Assembly (NCBI GenBank): GCA_014595895.1 | Contig: JABUKB010000001.1 | Coordinates: 1,984,001 to 2,048,000 of the forward strand | Source: Lysinibacillus odysseyi | Lineage (GTDB): Bacteria > Bacillota > Bacilli > Bacillales_A > Planococcaceae | Direction: 5' to 3' | DNA length: 64,000 nt | Shown here: positions 52,110-61,959 of the stretch, piece after piece | How the letters are laid out: every line of letters begins with the position of its first letter | Numbering within the stretch: the stretch's first letter is position 1 | Notes under the pieces: generated by a model | Seen by the model: the letters and a program-made list of their open reading frames with translations, nothing else | Told to the model about the DNA's origin: nothing | The model's database searches: none | Program-made: the position numbers and the translations under genes

Positions 52110-52236
52110 GGACTCACTCTCCATTTTTTCCTAGTCATCATGCTTTAATTGTACATGAAAGCTTGGTTTAAGCATACTGTCGATTTTTGCGAGATAGTAT
52201 TTCCTCTACAATACCCCAATTTCTGCAAACTAAAAA

Positions 52237-52264
52237 GAGAAGCCTTTCCTAGAAGGCTTCTCTC
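52237..52264 (-). terminator. Terminator of dat
   Basis: An 11-bp stem AGAGAAGCCTT/AAGGCTTCTCT with a 6-base loop and a T-containing tail on the minus strand lies just past the dat stop. Confidence 0.8.
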
Positions 52265-52270
52265 CAAATC

Positions 52271-53125
52271 TTATGCTTGTTGAATCGGTGTAGGGATTTT
52301 TGTTTCGAATTGAGCTTGTAATTTACGCGTCCATTCGCCTGGTGTACCGTCACCAATTACTCGATCTTCGATTTCAATAACAGGAGTTACTTCTGAAGTT
52401 GTAGATGAAACGATTACTTCATCCATAGTGAGCAATTGCTCTTTTGTCATAGCTTCCTCTTTTACTGGCATGTTAATTTCTGCAGCACATTTAAGGATTA
52501 CTTGACGTGTAATTCCGTTTAAAATGAGATTGTCTGCCGGATGCGTATACAGTACGCCGTCTTTAATACCGTATATATTAGAAGAAGAACCCTCTGTAAT
52601 TACTTCACCACGATGTAAAATCGCTTCGTATGCACCATGTTCATGTGCTTTTTGTTTTGATAAAACTGCCCCTAATAGGTTCAGCGATTTAATATCGCAA
52701 CGCAACCAGCGAATATCTTCGTCGAAAATAGCTCTTACACCTTTTTCGAAATTCTCTACCGGGCGTGCATTTTCCTTTGCAAAGCCTGTCAATACCGGCA
52801 ATACATCATCACCAGGGAATATATGATTACGCGGACTAGCACCGCGTGTAATTTGAAAGTAAATGTGACCTGTATTGATTTCATTTGCTTCAATTAGTTG
52901 GTGTAAAAGTGTATATAACTTATCTTTCGTATATGGGATGGTAATATGAATTTTGTCAGCACTTGCATAGAAACGTTCTACATGCTCTTCTAGTGTAAAG
53001 GCTTGACCATTATATACTTTTACTACTTCATATACGCCGTCCCCAAATTGATAACCACGGTCTTCTTTATCTACTACTACTTCATTGTCCGCTACAATAC
53101 GGTCATTCCATAAACTATAACCCAC
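52271..53125 (-). CDS. dat: D-amino-acid aminotransferase
   Basis: The 284-residue fold-type IV PLP enzyme makes D-glutamate from D-alanine and 2-oxoglutarate for peptidoglycan. The catalytic Lys lies in RCDIKSLNLLGAVLSKQKA; ITEGSSSNIYGI and GITRQVIL are the phosphate-binding segments. The start is a GTG with AAAAGGGATG upstream. It lies 21 bases after pepV. Confidence 0.94.
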   Translation of the reverse strand: MGYSLWNDRIVADNEVVVDKEDRGYQFGDGVYEVVKVYNGQAFTLEEHVERFYASADKIHITIPYTKDKLYTLLHQLIEANEINTGHIYFQITRGASPRNHIFPGDDVLPVLTGFAKENARPVENFEKGVRAIFDEDIRWLRCDIKSLNLLGAVLSKQKAHEHGAYEAILHRGEVITEGSSSNIYGIKDGVLYTHPADNLILNGITRQVILKCAAEINMPVKEEAMTKEQLLTMDEVIVSSTTSEVTPVIEIEDRVIGDGTPGEWTRKLQAQFETKIPTPIQQA

Positions 53126-53146
53126 TCAAATCATCCCTTTTCTGTT

Positions 53147-54538
53147 TTATTTACTAGCTAATCGTACGATTGAATCTGCATATATAGCGGCCGCTTTTAC
53201 TAAATTTTCGACCACGACAAATTCATTTGCTTGATGGGCCAAATCTGGCTCACCTGGGTATAACATACCGAATGCTACGCCTTTTTTCATTTCGCGTGCA
53301 TACGTCCCGCCGCCTGTTGATAGGGGCTTCGAAAAATCTCCTGTGTGCTCTCGGTAAACAGATAGCAAAGTTTGTACCAGCTCATCCTCTTCTGGTACAT
53401 AATGAGGCTGAGAGTTACCAGCAATGTCCAATATAAAATCAGTCTCTTGCATATACTGTTGTACGGCAGTTATTTTTTCTTCAAAAGGATACGTTACTGC
53501 ATAACGCATGCTAATCTCAATAGAGCCGCCTTGCTCATTAAATGAAACAATTCCCGGGTTTAATGTTGTTTCACCCGATACATCATCCCGATAAGCAAAA
53601 CCTAGTACATGAGCGGTATGATCGCCGTCAAAAACCTCTGTTATAAAACGCACAAATTCATATCCTGCACCGTCTAGTTCTGTTGTTAAAAACTTTGCTA
53701 AGTAAACAGCAGCATTGATACCGTTCTGCGGCTCCATCGCATGAGAGGATTTTCCTTTAATCATTATTATATAGCGGTCTGTATCTAAATTTAAAGACCC
53801 TTCTAGATTATTTTCTAATAAAAATTCATTGAATTTGCCCTCAATATTGGCTGAGGCACTTTTTAGCACTGCTGTCGCTAGGTCAGGTACCATATTTACT
53901 CGCTGCCCTGCATGAAATGACACAAGCTTTTCATCTGCCTGGCGCTTTGATTTTTGAGAGAATACGAGCTCTGCTATGCCTTTTTCTGCATTGATCAATG
54001 GGAAATCCGCGTCTGGTGCAAAGCCGATTGTTGGCATTTCTTCTTTTGCAAAATAACGTTTCACACAGCGGAAATGACTCTCTTCATCCGCACCAATAAT
54101 CATCCGTACACGTTTAGTCAGTGGAATCCCTGCATCCTTTACCATTTTCATTGCCATCCAAGCGGCAATTGTCGGTCCTTTATCATCAATGGCACCGCGT
54201 CCATATAATTTACCGTCCACGATTCGACCTTCAAAGGGCGGGTAACTCCATGTCGACAAATCGCTTGCTGGCACGACATCTACATGGCATAAAATACCGA
54301 GAATTTCCTCTCCCTCGCCCATCTCAATATGTCCTGCCATCTGATCAATATTTTTGACCCTCATGCCTTGTTCTTCTCCGCGTGCTAGCATCCATTCTAA
54401 TGCCGCTAACGGTCCCGGTCCAAAAGGTGCCTCTGCGGTTGCCTTCGCTTCATCTAAAACGGATTCTATTCGTAATAAACTTTGCAATTCCTTTACTAAT
54501 TCTTGCTCACGGTTTTTTGCTATTTGAAACCAATTCAC
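53147..54538 (-). CDS. pepV: Dipeptidase PepV
   Basis: The 463-residue M20 metallopeptidase cleaves dipeptides in the cytoplasm. The zinc sites are LCHVDVVPA, GRGAIDDKGP and IGADEESHFRC; SHAMEPQNGINAA lies in the lid domain. The GTG start at 54538 follows GCGAGGTG and gives the usual PepV length. It is followed by dat, a common pairing. Confidence 0.94.
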   Translation of the reverse strand: MNWFQIAKNREQELVKELQSLLRIESVLDEAKATAEAPFGPGPLAALEWMLARGEEQGMRVKNIDQMAGHIEMGEGEEILGILCHVDVVPASDLSTWSYPPFEGRIVDGKLYGRGAIDDKGPTIAAWMAMKMVKDAGIPLTKRVRMIIGADEESHFRCVKRYFAKEEMPTIGFAPDADFPLINAEKGIAELVFSQKSKRQADEKLVSFHAGQRVNMVPDLATAVLKSASANIEGKFNEFLLENNLEGSLNLDTDRYIIMIKGKSSHAMEPQNGINAAVYLAKFLTTELDGAGYEFVRFITEVFDGDHTAHVLGFAYRDDVSGETTLNPGIVSFNEQGGSIEISMRYAVTYPFEEKITAVQQYMQETDFILDIAGNSQPHYVPEEDELVQTLLSVYREHTGDFSKPLSTGGGTYAREMKKGVAFGMLYPGEPDLAHQANEFVVVENLVKAAAIYADSIVRLASK

Positions 54539-54682
54539 ATTGAACACCTCGCTATTAATATCGTTATTGTACTCTAATTTCTTCAAAACACAACTATCTG
54601 ACCTAACTCAAACTATATTTACTATACATAGAAAATTTTCAATTTTTACATACTATATATAGAATTTCTATCAATTTTCCGC

Positions 54683-54831
54683 TATAATAAATGTATCAGA
54701 ATGCTTGTTCTGAAAAAATATATTTGAAAAGGGGCTGTCTAAGGCAGAAATTGAGCCTAAGTGCAAACCCGCACACACGTGTCGTCCGCTAGTCTTTGCC
54801 AAGAGAATTAAGATGAAGGAGTGGTTTATTT
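54683..54831 (+). promoter_or_regulatory. Promoter -10 box and long, structured leader of ytzE
   Basis: TATAAT at 54683-54688 is followed by an untranslated leader of about 135 bases. Local hairpins are CAGAA/TTCTG (54697-54712), CTG/CAG with GGCT/AGCC (about 54733-54757) and GTGC/GCAC (54761-54774). This is long for a 73-codon gene. I cannot match it to a known riboswitch. Confidence 0.4.
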
Positions 54832-55053
54832 ATGAAACCTACTACTGACAGAATGCTTAATCGTATTAAAGACGTGTATATGTTTATCCTAACTAAGGGA
54901 GAGGTTTCTACACAGGATTTAGTCGAAGAGTTCAACATCACTCCTCGCACCATTCAAAGAGATTTGAATGTGTTAGCCTTTAACGACCTGGTCATGAGTC
55001 CAAGTCGTGGTAAATGGACAACGACGAGTAAAAAAGTAAAATTAACATCTTAA
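54832..55053 (+). CDS. ytzE: YtzE, small DeoR-type helix-turn-helix protein
   Basis: The 73-residue product is only a DeoR-family winged helix-turn-helix (KGEVSTQDLVEEFNITPRTI, then RDLNVLAFNDLVMSPSRGKW), with no effector domain. It matches Bacillus YtzE in size and position between pepV and the pseudouridine synthase gene. The AAGGAGTG ribosome site is good. Confidence 0.9.
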   Translation: MKPTTDRMLNRIKDVYMFILTKGEVSTQDLVEEFNITPRTIQRDLNVLAFNDLVMSPSRGKWTTTSKKVKLTS

Positions 55054-55067
55054 GAAAGACCAATTAA

Positions 55068-55101
55068 AAAAGGTGCTCCTTTTCGTCGGGGAGCACCTTT
55101 T
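55068..55101. terminator. Bidirectional terminator between ytzE and rsuA-like gene
   Basis: The arms AAAAGGTGCTCC and GGAGCACCTTTT pair with T-tracts on both strands. Confidence 0.9.
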
Positions 55102-55108
55102 ACTGTCT

Positions 55109-55816
55109 TTAATTTTTCAATGCCGCTAACTCTTCCAGTGTCAACTCCCGGTAATCGCCCATCTCTAGCTCCTCATCTAATACGAGGGAGCCCATCGATA
55201 AACGTTTTAAATAAATTACTTTTTTCCCAACCGCCTCAAACATTCGCTTCACTTGGTGGAACTTGCCCTCCTGAATCGTTAGCTCAATTTCAGAAATGAC
55301 ATCCGACTTTAAGATGACAAGCTCTCCAGGTTTTGTGACATACCCATCATCCAGTGTAACTCCTTCATGAAAAGCCGTGATATCTTCTTCTGTTACCACG
55401 CCTTCAATACGCGCAAAATATGTTTTTGGCACATGTTTTTTCGGCGACAATAAATTATGCGCCAGCTGCCCATCATTCGTAATGAGCAGCAAGCCTTCCG
55501 TATCTTTATCTAAACGCCCAACAGGAAATGGCTCAAAATGTTGCGCTAAAGGGTCCAGCAAATCAATGACCGTTTGATCGTACTTATCCTCTGTAGCAGA
55601 GATAACACCCGGTGGCTTATGCATCATCAAATAAATAAACTCCGTATATTCCACACGCTCTCCGTATACAGTAACAATTTGCTGCTCTGGGTCTACCTTC
55701 ATCGCTGCATCTTTCACGACAGCATCATCTACTCGTACAGCTTTTTCCTTCAATAACTGTTTTACCTCTTTACGAGACCCGTAGCCCATATTCGCTAATA
55801 ATTTATCTAAACGCAT
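55109..55816 (-). CDS. ytzG: 16S rRNA pseudouridine synthase (RsuA family)
   Basis: The 235-residue enzyme has an N-terminal S4 domain (RLDKLLANMGYGSRKEVKQL) and the pseudouridine-synthase core with the catalytic Asp in GRLDKDTEGLLLIT. It likely isomerises U516 of 16S rRNA. The ATG at 55816 sits nine bases after AGGAG. It is 13 bases after ytgP. Confidence 0.92.
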   Translation of the reverse strand: MRLDKLLANMGYGSRKEVKQLLKEKAVRVDDAVVKDAAMKVDPEQQIVTVYGERVEYTEFIYLMMHKPPGVISATEDKYDQTVIDLLDPLAQHFEPFPVGRLDKDTEGLLLITNDGQLAHNLLSPKKHVPKTYFARIEGVVTEEDITAFHEGVTLDDGYVTKPGELVILKSDVISEIELTIQEGKFHQVKRMFEAVGKKVIYLKRLSMGSLVLDEELEMGDYRELTLEELAALKN

Positions 55817-55828
55817 ATGACACAACTC

Positions 55829-57439
55829 CTAAAAACCTAATTTGCTCGCAATTTTTGATACGCGGGCTCCTAATAACTTTTGTGCTAATCCAATACGTAG
55901 TGAAATAAAACCATATACTATCACACCAACAGCCACACCTACGAAGCAATAAATAAGCGCCATCCATTTTGTATCTGCCGCAAAGAATTGATTTAAGGCA
56001 AAAATTGCAATACTTACCGCTGCTGCCATTAATGCCGTAAGAAGACCAATTAACATAATCCGGCGGCGCACAACATGGGATTTATATTCTAATGTTCGGT
56101 GGATGACAAAAATATTAATCGAAATTGTTACACCGTACCCGATCATCGTAGCTAAAATAGCGCCATCTACTTCAAGCCATTTTATAAATGGAATATTCAA
56201 TACGAGCTTTGTCAAAATACCTGTCAATAAACTGAAAATAATCCATTTTTGATAGTCAATTCCTTGCAATAAAGAAGCCGTTACAGCGAATAATGCAAAG
56301 AAAATAGCGGCCGGTGCGTAGTGAGCCAGTACCGTCGCTCCTATTTCATCTTGTTCATATAAAACATGATAAATATATGGCGCCAATAGCATAATGCCTA
56401 CTACAGCCGGGACCGTAACAAATAATAGCACTTGATAGGTTTTATCCATCGCTTGCCGCACAGCTTCCGTTTTTCCAAGTGTATAATACTCCGAAATGGT
56501 AGGAATCAATACAGCAGAAAAACCTGTCGCCAACATAACGGGAATAATGACGATTTTCTGTGTTAAGAAATTTAGCATCGTAAAATAAGTATCTGTCACA
56601 GAAGCTAAGCCAATAGAAATCATCGCACGGTTAAACGTTAGCATATCTACCGCTTGGAATAGTGGTGTAGCCAACCCAACGAACACAATCGGGATCGAAT
56701 ATTGTAAAATTTCTTTATAAATTTTACTAAGGGGAATTGGCTCAGCCGGTCCTATACTGCTCGCTAACTTGCTATCAAACTCTGGCTTATGTTTTTGCCA
56801 AAAGAAACCGAGCACCAGAATTCCTGCAATCGCCCCAATAAAGGCTGCAAATACAGCAAAATTAATGGCCGTTGTCACTTCTCCCTCTAAGATGATGACT
56901 ACGATAAACGAACCACCTAACAATGCAATAATACGAGCAATTTGCTCGACTAATTGTGAAACGGACGTCGGTAAGTAATGACCATATCCTTGGAAGAAAC
57001 CTCGCTGCAAACTCATAAATGGAACCAATAGCAAGGCAAAGCTAACCCATTTAATCACTTCAGCTACTTGTTCTACTGAAAAAATTTGATCATCATCATG
57101 AATGACAATATGGGCAATGGGTGTCGATAAAAAATACAGGATAGCAAACGATGCAACCCCACTGATCAGCATAAGTTTCCGGCTAGCCTTCAGTAACCTT
57201 CTTCCTGTGTGATAATCACCAATGGCATTATATTTAGCCACAAATTTAGATACTGCAAGCGGCAAGCCAGACAAGGCAATGGATAGCATAATGTTATATG
57301 GAATATACGCATATTGATAAAGACCAATGTTTTCCTTCCCTACGATGGCATAAAAAGGGAAAACATAAATGAGTCCTAAAATTTTCGACAAGAACAAGCC
57401 GATTGTTAAAATCGCTGTTCCCTTCATTAACGAGGACAT
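55829..57439 (-). CDS. ytgP: Polysaccharide/lipid flippase-like protein YtgP (MVF/Wzx group)
   Basis: The 536-residue product has about 14 membrane helices and the N-terminal LMKGTAILTIGLFLSKILGL typical of the YtgP/SpoVB group. Bacillus homologues flip lipid II or polysaccharide precursors across the membrane (YtgP is also known as a MurJ functional homologue). The ATG at 57439 follows GGAAGGGTG. Confidence 0.92.
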   Translation of the reverse strand: MSSLMKGTAILTIGLFLSKILGLIYVFPFYAIVGKENIGLYQYAYIPYNIMLSIALSGLPLAVSKFVAKYNAIGDYHTGRRLLKASRKLMLISGVASFAILYFLSTPIAHIVIHDDDQIFSVEQVAEVIKWVSFALLLVPFMSLQRGFFQGYGHYLPTSVSQLVEQIARIIALLGGSFIVVIILEGEVTTAINFAVFAAFIGAIAGILVLGFFWQKHKPEFDSKLASSIGPAEPIPLSKIYKEILQYSIPIVFVGLATPLFQAVDMLTFNRAMISIGLASVTDTYFTMLNFLTQKIVIIPVMLATGFSAVLIPTISEYYTLGKTEAVRQAMDKTYQVLLFVTVPAVVGIMLLAPYIYHVLYEQDEIGATVLAHYAPAAIFFALFAVTASLLQGIDYQKWIIFSLLTGILTKLVLNIPFIKWLEVDGAILATMIGYGVTISINIFVIHRTLEYKSHVVRRRIMLIGLLTALMAAAVSIAIFALNQFFAADTKWMALIYCFVGVAVGVIVYGFISLRIGLAQKLLGARVSKIASKLGF

Positions 57440-57595
57440 AACACCCTTCCAATCTATATAAATTTTTTCAAGGTTTAGTTTTTTAAAAAAACAATCCATC
57501 TGTTAGTTTACATGGGAAAATGGTTTTACTCAATGGATTTCTCGTTTTCATGTATAATGGACAGTATATTATACGTACAGAAAGCGAGTTTTTTT

Positions 57596-58849
57596 ATGAT
57601 AGACGTAATTGTAATCGGTGGGGGTCCCTCTGGTTTAATGGCTGCCATTGCTGCAGCTGAGCAAAAGAAAAAAGTTGTATTAATCGAAAAAGGCAGTAAG
57701 GTCGGGAAAAAGTTAGCGATTTCCGGCGGCGGACGATGCAATGTAACAAATCGCTTATCTGCAGAAGAAATTGTTAAACACATCCCTGGGAACGGTCGCT
57801 TTTTATATAGCCCTTTCACAATTTATAACAATGAGGACATCATTGCCTTTTTCGAGGGGCTTGGCGTGCCTTTGAAAGAAGAGGATCACGGTCGTATGTT
57901 CCCTGTATCAAACCGTGCCCAAGATGTAGTCGATGCATTAGTAAATGAAATGAAACGCCTACACGTTGAGGTTCGTTTGCATACAGCGGTAAATAAGCTA
58001 TTAATGGATGATGAAAAAGTGCTTGGTGTGCGTCTTGAAGACGGCACGGAATTGCGTGCCCGTGCAGTTGTGGTAGCTGTAGGCGGTAAGGCCGTACCAC
58101 AAACGGGCTCTACTGGCGACGGCTATCCATGGGCAGAACGTGCAGGTCATACCGTAACAGAGCTTTATCCAACAGAAGTACCTGTGACATCAAAGGAACC
58201 TTTTATCCAGTCACGAGAATTGCAAGGTTTGGCTTTACGTGATGTCGCGGTGTCTGTACTCAATAAAAAAGGAAAACCGATTATTACCCATCAAATGGAT
58301 ATGCTCTTTACACACTTCGGCTTAAGCGGGCCTGCTATTTTACGCTGCAGCCAATTTATCGTCAAAGAGCGCAAAAAAAATGGCGGTGCCCCGGTGCAAG
58401 TACGCATCCAGTCATTAGTTGATTATAATGAAGAAACATGCCTGCAAATGTTAAATAAAACGATTAAAGCTGAGCCTAAAAAAGCGGTAAAGAACTTATG
58501 GAAATCACTTGTTCCTGAACGCTGGCTGCTATTCCTGTTAGAACGAGCTCAAATCGATGCCTCATTAACGGGTGTAGAATTGTCGCAAGAAAAAATCCGT
58601 GCATTTGCTCGTGAATTAGTGAGCTTTACAATGGATGTCCACGGAACGCAATCTCTCGAGAAAGCGTTTGTTACAGGAGGCGGTGTCTCTATAAAGGAAA
58701 TCGAACCAAAAACAATGGCTTCGAAAATAAAGTCCGGTTTATATTTCTGCGGAGAAGTTTTAGACATTCATGGCTATACAGGTGGCTATAACATTACGTC
58801 CGCATTAGTGACAGGACGCATTGCTGGCATGAGTGCCGGGCAACAATAG
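57596..58849 (+). CDS. ytfP: Flavoprotein YtfP (HI0933/BaiN family)
   Basis: The 417-residue FAD-dependent oxidoreductase begins with the Rossmann motif [17 protein letters not shown] and has [10 protein letters not shown] and a C-terminal [13 protein letters not shown]. It is divergent from ytgP as in Bacillus. The chosen ATG at 57596 gives the family length. Its ribosome site is weak (AAAGCGAG). Substrate unknown. Confidence 0.92.
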   Translation: MIDVIVIGGGPSGLMAAIAAAEQKKKVVLIEKGSKVGKKLAISGGGRCNVTNRLSAEEIVKHIPGNGRFLYSPFTIYNNEDIIAFFEGLGVPLKEEDHGRMFPVSNRAQDVVDALVNEMKRLHVEVRLHTAVNKLLMDDEKVLGVRLEDGTELRARAVVVAVGGKAVPQTGSTGDGYPWAERAGHTVTELYPTEVPVTSKEPFIQSRELQGLALRDVAVSVLNKKGKPIITHQMDMLFTHFGLSGPAILRCSQFIVKERKKNGGAPVQVRIQSLVDYNEETCLQMLNKTIKAEPKKAVKNLWKSLVPERWLLFLLERAQIDASLTGVELSQEKIRAFARELVSFTMDVHGTQSLEKAFVTGGGVSIKEIEPKTMASKIKSGLYFCGEVLDIHGYTGGYNITSALVTGRIAGMSAGQQ

Positions 58850-58853
58850 TATA

Positions 58854-58893
58854 AAAAAGAACTGAAGCTTTTTGAAAGCACTCAGTTCTTTTT
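58854..58893. terminator. Bidirectional terminator after ytfP
   Basis: The stem AAAAAGAACTGA/TCAGTTCTTTTT has an inner GCTTT/AAAGC helix and T-tracts both ways. Confidence 0.9.
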
Positions 58894-58896
58894 AGC

Positions 58897-59331
58897 TTAT
58901 GCTTGAATCGTACGCGCGATTTTTTCTGTTAAACGTGTCGTTACTTTTGGTAATACCATTTTAATGATTGGATTTAATGCTACTTTTGCTAGACCGCCTG
59001 CTTCTGCTGCTACTGTGCCTGTCATTATGGTATCAGTACCTTTCGCTTCTGCCTGGAATTGACCACTGCCTGAGAAGTTTTCATTAATGCCTTTAAATTC
59101 AAACTTGATATTATTCGGCTCATGCATTTCTACGATATTTAACTCTACTTGCACCGTTTTTTTAATTCCCTTCATATTCCCTTCAAATGTCCAAACAGAC
59201 TGATTGTCGTCTACTTGTTTATATTCCTTATATGCAGGTACTAGTTTAGCCCATTTTTCTACGTGACTTACAAAATCCCAAACTTTTTCTACTTCTACTG
59301 GAACTGTTACTGTGTGCGATGCTTCTGCCAT
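58897..59331 (-). CDS. SRPBCC-fold (CoxG-like) small protein
   Basis: The 144-residue product has the START-like SRPBCC pattern: HTVTVPVEVEKVWDFVSHVE, then GMK..KTVQVELNIV and SGSGQFQAEAKGTDTIMTG. A C-terminal helix follows. Such proteins bind hydrophobic ligands, and CoxG-like members may have roles in membrane or quinone chemistry. It is a single gene. The function is not predictable. Confidence 0.85.
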   Translation of the reverse strand: MAEASHTVTVPVEVEKVWDFVSHVEKWAKLVPAYKEYKQVDDNQSVWTFEGNMKGIKKTVQVELNIVEMHEPNNIKFEFKGINENFSGSGQFQAEAKGTDTIMTGTVAAEAGGLAKVALNPIIKMVLPKVTTRLTEKIARTIQA

Positions 59332-59494
59332 TGTGAATCCAACCTTCTGTATGTATTGAAATATATCTATTTCCTTTCACAGTATAGCATAAAATATATG
59401 GGCAGCTATTTTTTTAAGCAGCATTTCACGATATCGTCATATCAGGCTCTTGGTACGCTGAAAAGGAAGTTTCCAATGAATGGTCAAATAGAAA

Positions 59495-59534
59495 GAAGGC
59501 TATATCGCAGGTTGTTACCTATGATATAGCCTTC
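59495..59534 (-). terminator. Terminator of the sulfite-reduction operon
   Basis: The arms GAAGGCTATATC (59495-59506) and GATATAGCCTTC (59523-59534) pair perfectly. It lies about 40 bases past the last gene; the minus-strand tail is TTTCTATTT. Confidence 0.7.
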
Positions 59535-59575
59535 TCTTTCACTACAGATTTAATGTCTTCTAAATCCGTTCTTTG

Positions 59576-60202
59576 TTACCCTGTCTCTACAGTCAGCATT
59601 TTCATATTTTCTAAAAATTCCGCTTGCCGGGTCGGATCGATATAGCGATTGTCTACTATATCTGTCAGGAGCTTACGTTTTTGTTTCTCCTCTAATCCAA
59701 GGGACAATATGCAGGCACGTGCCTGTTTGACGAACAGTAAATACTGCTCAAATGCATCGTCAAAGTTTTGCATAACTTCATTGCGAATTTTTTTTGCTAA
59801 TACTGGGCTTGCGCCTTCTGTGGACACAGCGATGGACAATAATCCTTTTCGCCCTACTGCTGGAAAATAGAAATTACTATTCATTGGATCATCCACAATA
59901 TTGACAAGTTGATTACTATGGCTTTCATAACCGATTTGTTCATTGACAGCACGCAGATTCGTCGCAGCAATGACTAAAAAAGCCCCGATTGTGTCACCGT
60001 CTCGAAATGGTCGTTTTAGCCACTTGAGCTGCATTTCATCCATCTTTTCAAACAGCGCTGCTAGCTTCGGGATGACATCAGGGCTAATAACCGTAACCTT
60101 TGCCCCTTCTGCCAGCAATGTTTGCACCCGGCGGTAAGCCACATTGCCGCCACCGATCACGATGCAGTTCTTTTGTTGTAAATTCACAGTAATCGGCAGC
60201 AT
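59576..60202 (-). CDS. sirC: Precorrin-2 dehydrogenase (siroheme synthesis)
   Basis: The 208-residue product has an N-terminal NAD-binding motif (IVIGGGNVAYRRVQTLLAEG) and the dimerisation region with GLLSIAVSTEGASPVLAKKI, as in Met8p/SirC/YlnF. It oxidises precorrin-2 to sirohydrochlorin; a ferrochelatase step may be done by another gene. It makes the cofactor for CysI, which explains its place at the end of the operon. It has no C-terminal uroporphyrinogen methyltransferase domain, unlike CysG. Confidence 0.88.
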   Translation of the reverse strand: MLPITVNLQQKNCIVIGGGNVAYRRVQTLLAEGAKVTVISPDVIPKLAALFEKMDEMQLKWLKRPFRDGDTIGAFLVIAATNLRAVNEQIGYESHSNQLVNIVDDPMNSNFYFPAVGRKGLLSIAVSTEGASPVLAKKIRNEVMQNFDDAFEQYLLFVKQARACILSLGLEEKQKRKLLTDIVDNRYIDPTRQAEFLENMKMLTVETG

Positions 60203-60213
60203 GTGTATTCCTC

Positions 60214-61947
60214 CTATACTCTTACAATGTTTTTATGGAAGTTTGTACCGTCTGTTGTTGCTGTTACATAGCCAGCGCGGATGACAAAGTCACCAAAACG
60301 TTCGCCTGCTATGCGCTCTACAGCATAGCTTGTTAAAATTTTACGCAATTCTGCTAAGATTTCTTCTTCGCCGATATTTTCACGATACAATTTATTTAGA
60401 CGGTCACCTGTGTAGCCACCACCTAGATATAAATTATACTTCCCTGGTCCTTTACCAATAAAACCAATTTCGCCCATTGCCGCACGTGAGCATCCATTTG
60501 GACATCCGCTCATACGGATGACAATCTCCTCTTCACGCAAGCCTACCTCATCTAAAATAACTTCAATCTTATCGATTAATGACGGTAAATAACGCTCTGC
60601 TTCAGCCATTGCCAATCCACAAGTCGGTAAGCTTACACAAGCAATCGAATTGCGTCGTAGAGCCGAGTAAAACTCACCAGCTGTAATATTATATTCCTTG
60701 ATTAAGGCATCAATTTTCTTTTTCTTCTGTGATGAAACGTTACCGATGACAAGGTTTTGGTTACCTGTCAAGCGGAATTCACCTGTATGCACCTTGGCGA
60801 TTTCACGTAAGCCTGTTTTGAGCGGATAGCCCTCCACGTCTTTAATACGACCATTTTGAATGAATAATGTATAATGCCATTTGCCGTCATCACCTTTCAC
60901 CCAGCCATAACGGTCTCCTGTGTGCTCAAATGTAAAGTCGCGTGCTTCCTGTACTTCCCAACCTAAACGGCGGTGTAACTCTTCTTTAAACCAATCTAAG
61001 CCACGCTTATCAATTGTATATTTGAAACGTGCGTTTTTACGCTCTTTACGGTTACCATAGTCACGCTGAATTGTAATAATTTTTTCCGCTGTTTCTAGCA
61101 GTTTATCTGGTGTAATAAAGCCGATTAAATGACCTAGCTGAGGATACGTGGACTCATCCCCGTGTGTCATACCCATACCGCCACCAACTAGCACGTTAAA
61201 CCCCGCTAACTGACCATCTTCTACAATGGCAATAAAGCCGATGTCTTGCGAATAAATATCTGCATCATTGTGCGGAGGAATCGCTACACCAATTTTAAAT
61301 TTACGTGGTAAATATAATGAGCCATAGATTGGTTCAATTTCTTCTTCAGCAGAATTTACTACCTTTTCACCATTTAACCATAACTCATGGTATGCACGTG
61401 TACGTGGCAGTAAGTGCTCGCTTAACTTTGCTGACCAGTTGAACACTTCCTCATGTAGTTTTGATTGGTATGGGTTGGCATTGCACATAACATTCCGGTT
61501 TACGTCTCCACATGCTGCTAGTGAGTCTAGTAACACATCATTAATGCCCTGCATAAAGGATTTTACATTCCATTTTAAGATGCCGTGCAATTGGAATGCT
61601 TGACGTGTTGTTAACTTTAATGTGCCATTTCCAACCTCATCTGATAGCTGATCCATCACTAGCCATTGTTTCGGGGTTGCCACCCCACCTGGTGTGCGGA
61701 CACGTACCATGAATTGGTAAGCTGGCTCTAATTTTTGTTTTGCACGTTCGTTTCGTAAATCACGATCATCTTGCAAGTAACTACCATGGAATTTCATCAA
61801 ACGGTTATCGTCATCAGGAATTCCTGAACTAATTGGATATTCCATTGTAGCTTGTAAAGTACCGCGTAAATAATTACTTTCTTCTTTAATGCGCTCTACA
61901 TCACTAAAAGGTCCTTCTTGTGGTGGTAGTACGATTTTTTCAGTCAT
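60214..61947 (-). CDS. cysI: Sulfite reductase hemoprotein beta subunit
   Basis: The 577-residue protein carries siroheme and a 4Fe-4S cluster held by [15 protein letters not shown] and [14 protein letters not shown]. It reduces sulfite to sulfide with electrons from Cys[21 protein letters not shown] is the typical N-terminal half. It follows cysJ by 12 bases. Confidence 0.96.
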   Translation of the reverse strand: MTEKIVLPPQEGPFSDVERIKEESNYLRGTLQATMEYPISSGIPDDDNRLMKFHGSYLQDDRDLRNERAKQKLEPAYQFMVRVRTPGGVATPKQWLVMDQLSDEVGNGTLKLTTRQAFQLHGILKWNVKSFMQGINDVLLDSLAACGDVNRNVMCNANPYQSKLHEEVFNWSAKLSEHLLPRTRAYHELWLNGEKVVNSAEEEIEPIYGSLYLPRKFKIGVAIPPHNDADIYSQDIGFIAIVEDGQLAGFNVLVGGGMGMTHGDESTYPQLGHLIGFITPDKLLETAEKIITIQRDYGNRKERKNARFKYTIDKRGLDWFKEELHRRLGWEVQEARDFTFEHTGDRYGWVKGDDGKWHYTLFIQNGRIKDVEGYPLKTGLREIAKVHTGEFRLTGNQNLVIGNVSSQKKKKIDALIKEYNITAGEFYSALRRNSIACVSLPTCGLAMAEAERYLPSLIDKIEVILDEVGLREEEIVIRMSGCPNGCSRAAMGEIGFIGKGPGKYNLYLGGGYTGDRLNKLYRENIGEEEILAELRKILTSYAVERIAGERFGDFVIRAGYVTATTDGTNFHKNIVRV

Positions 61948-61959
61948 GATATTTCCCCC

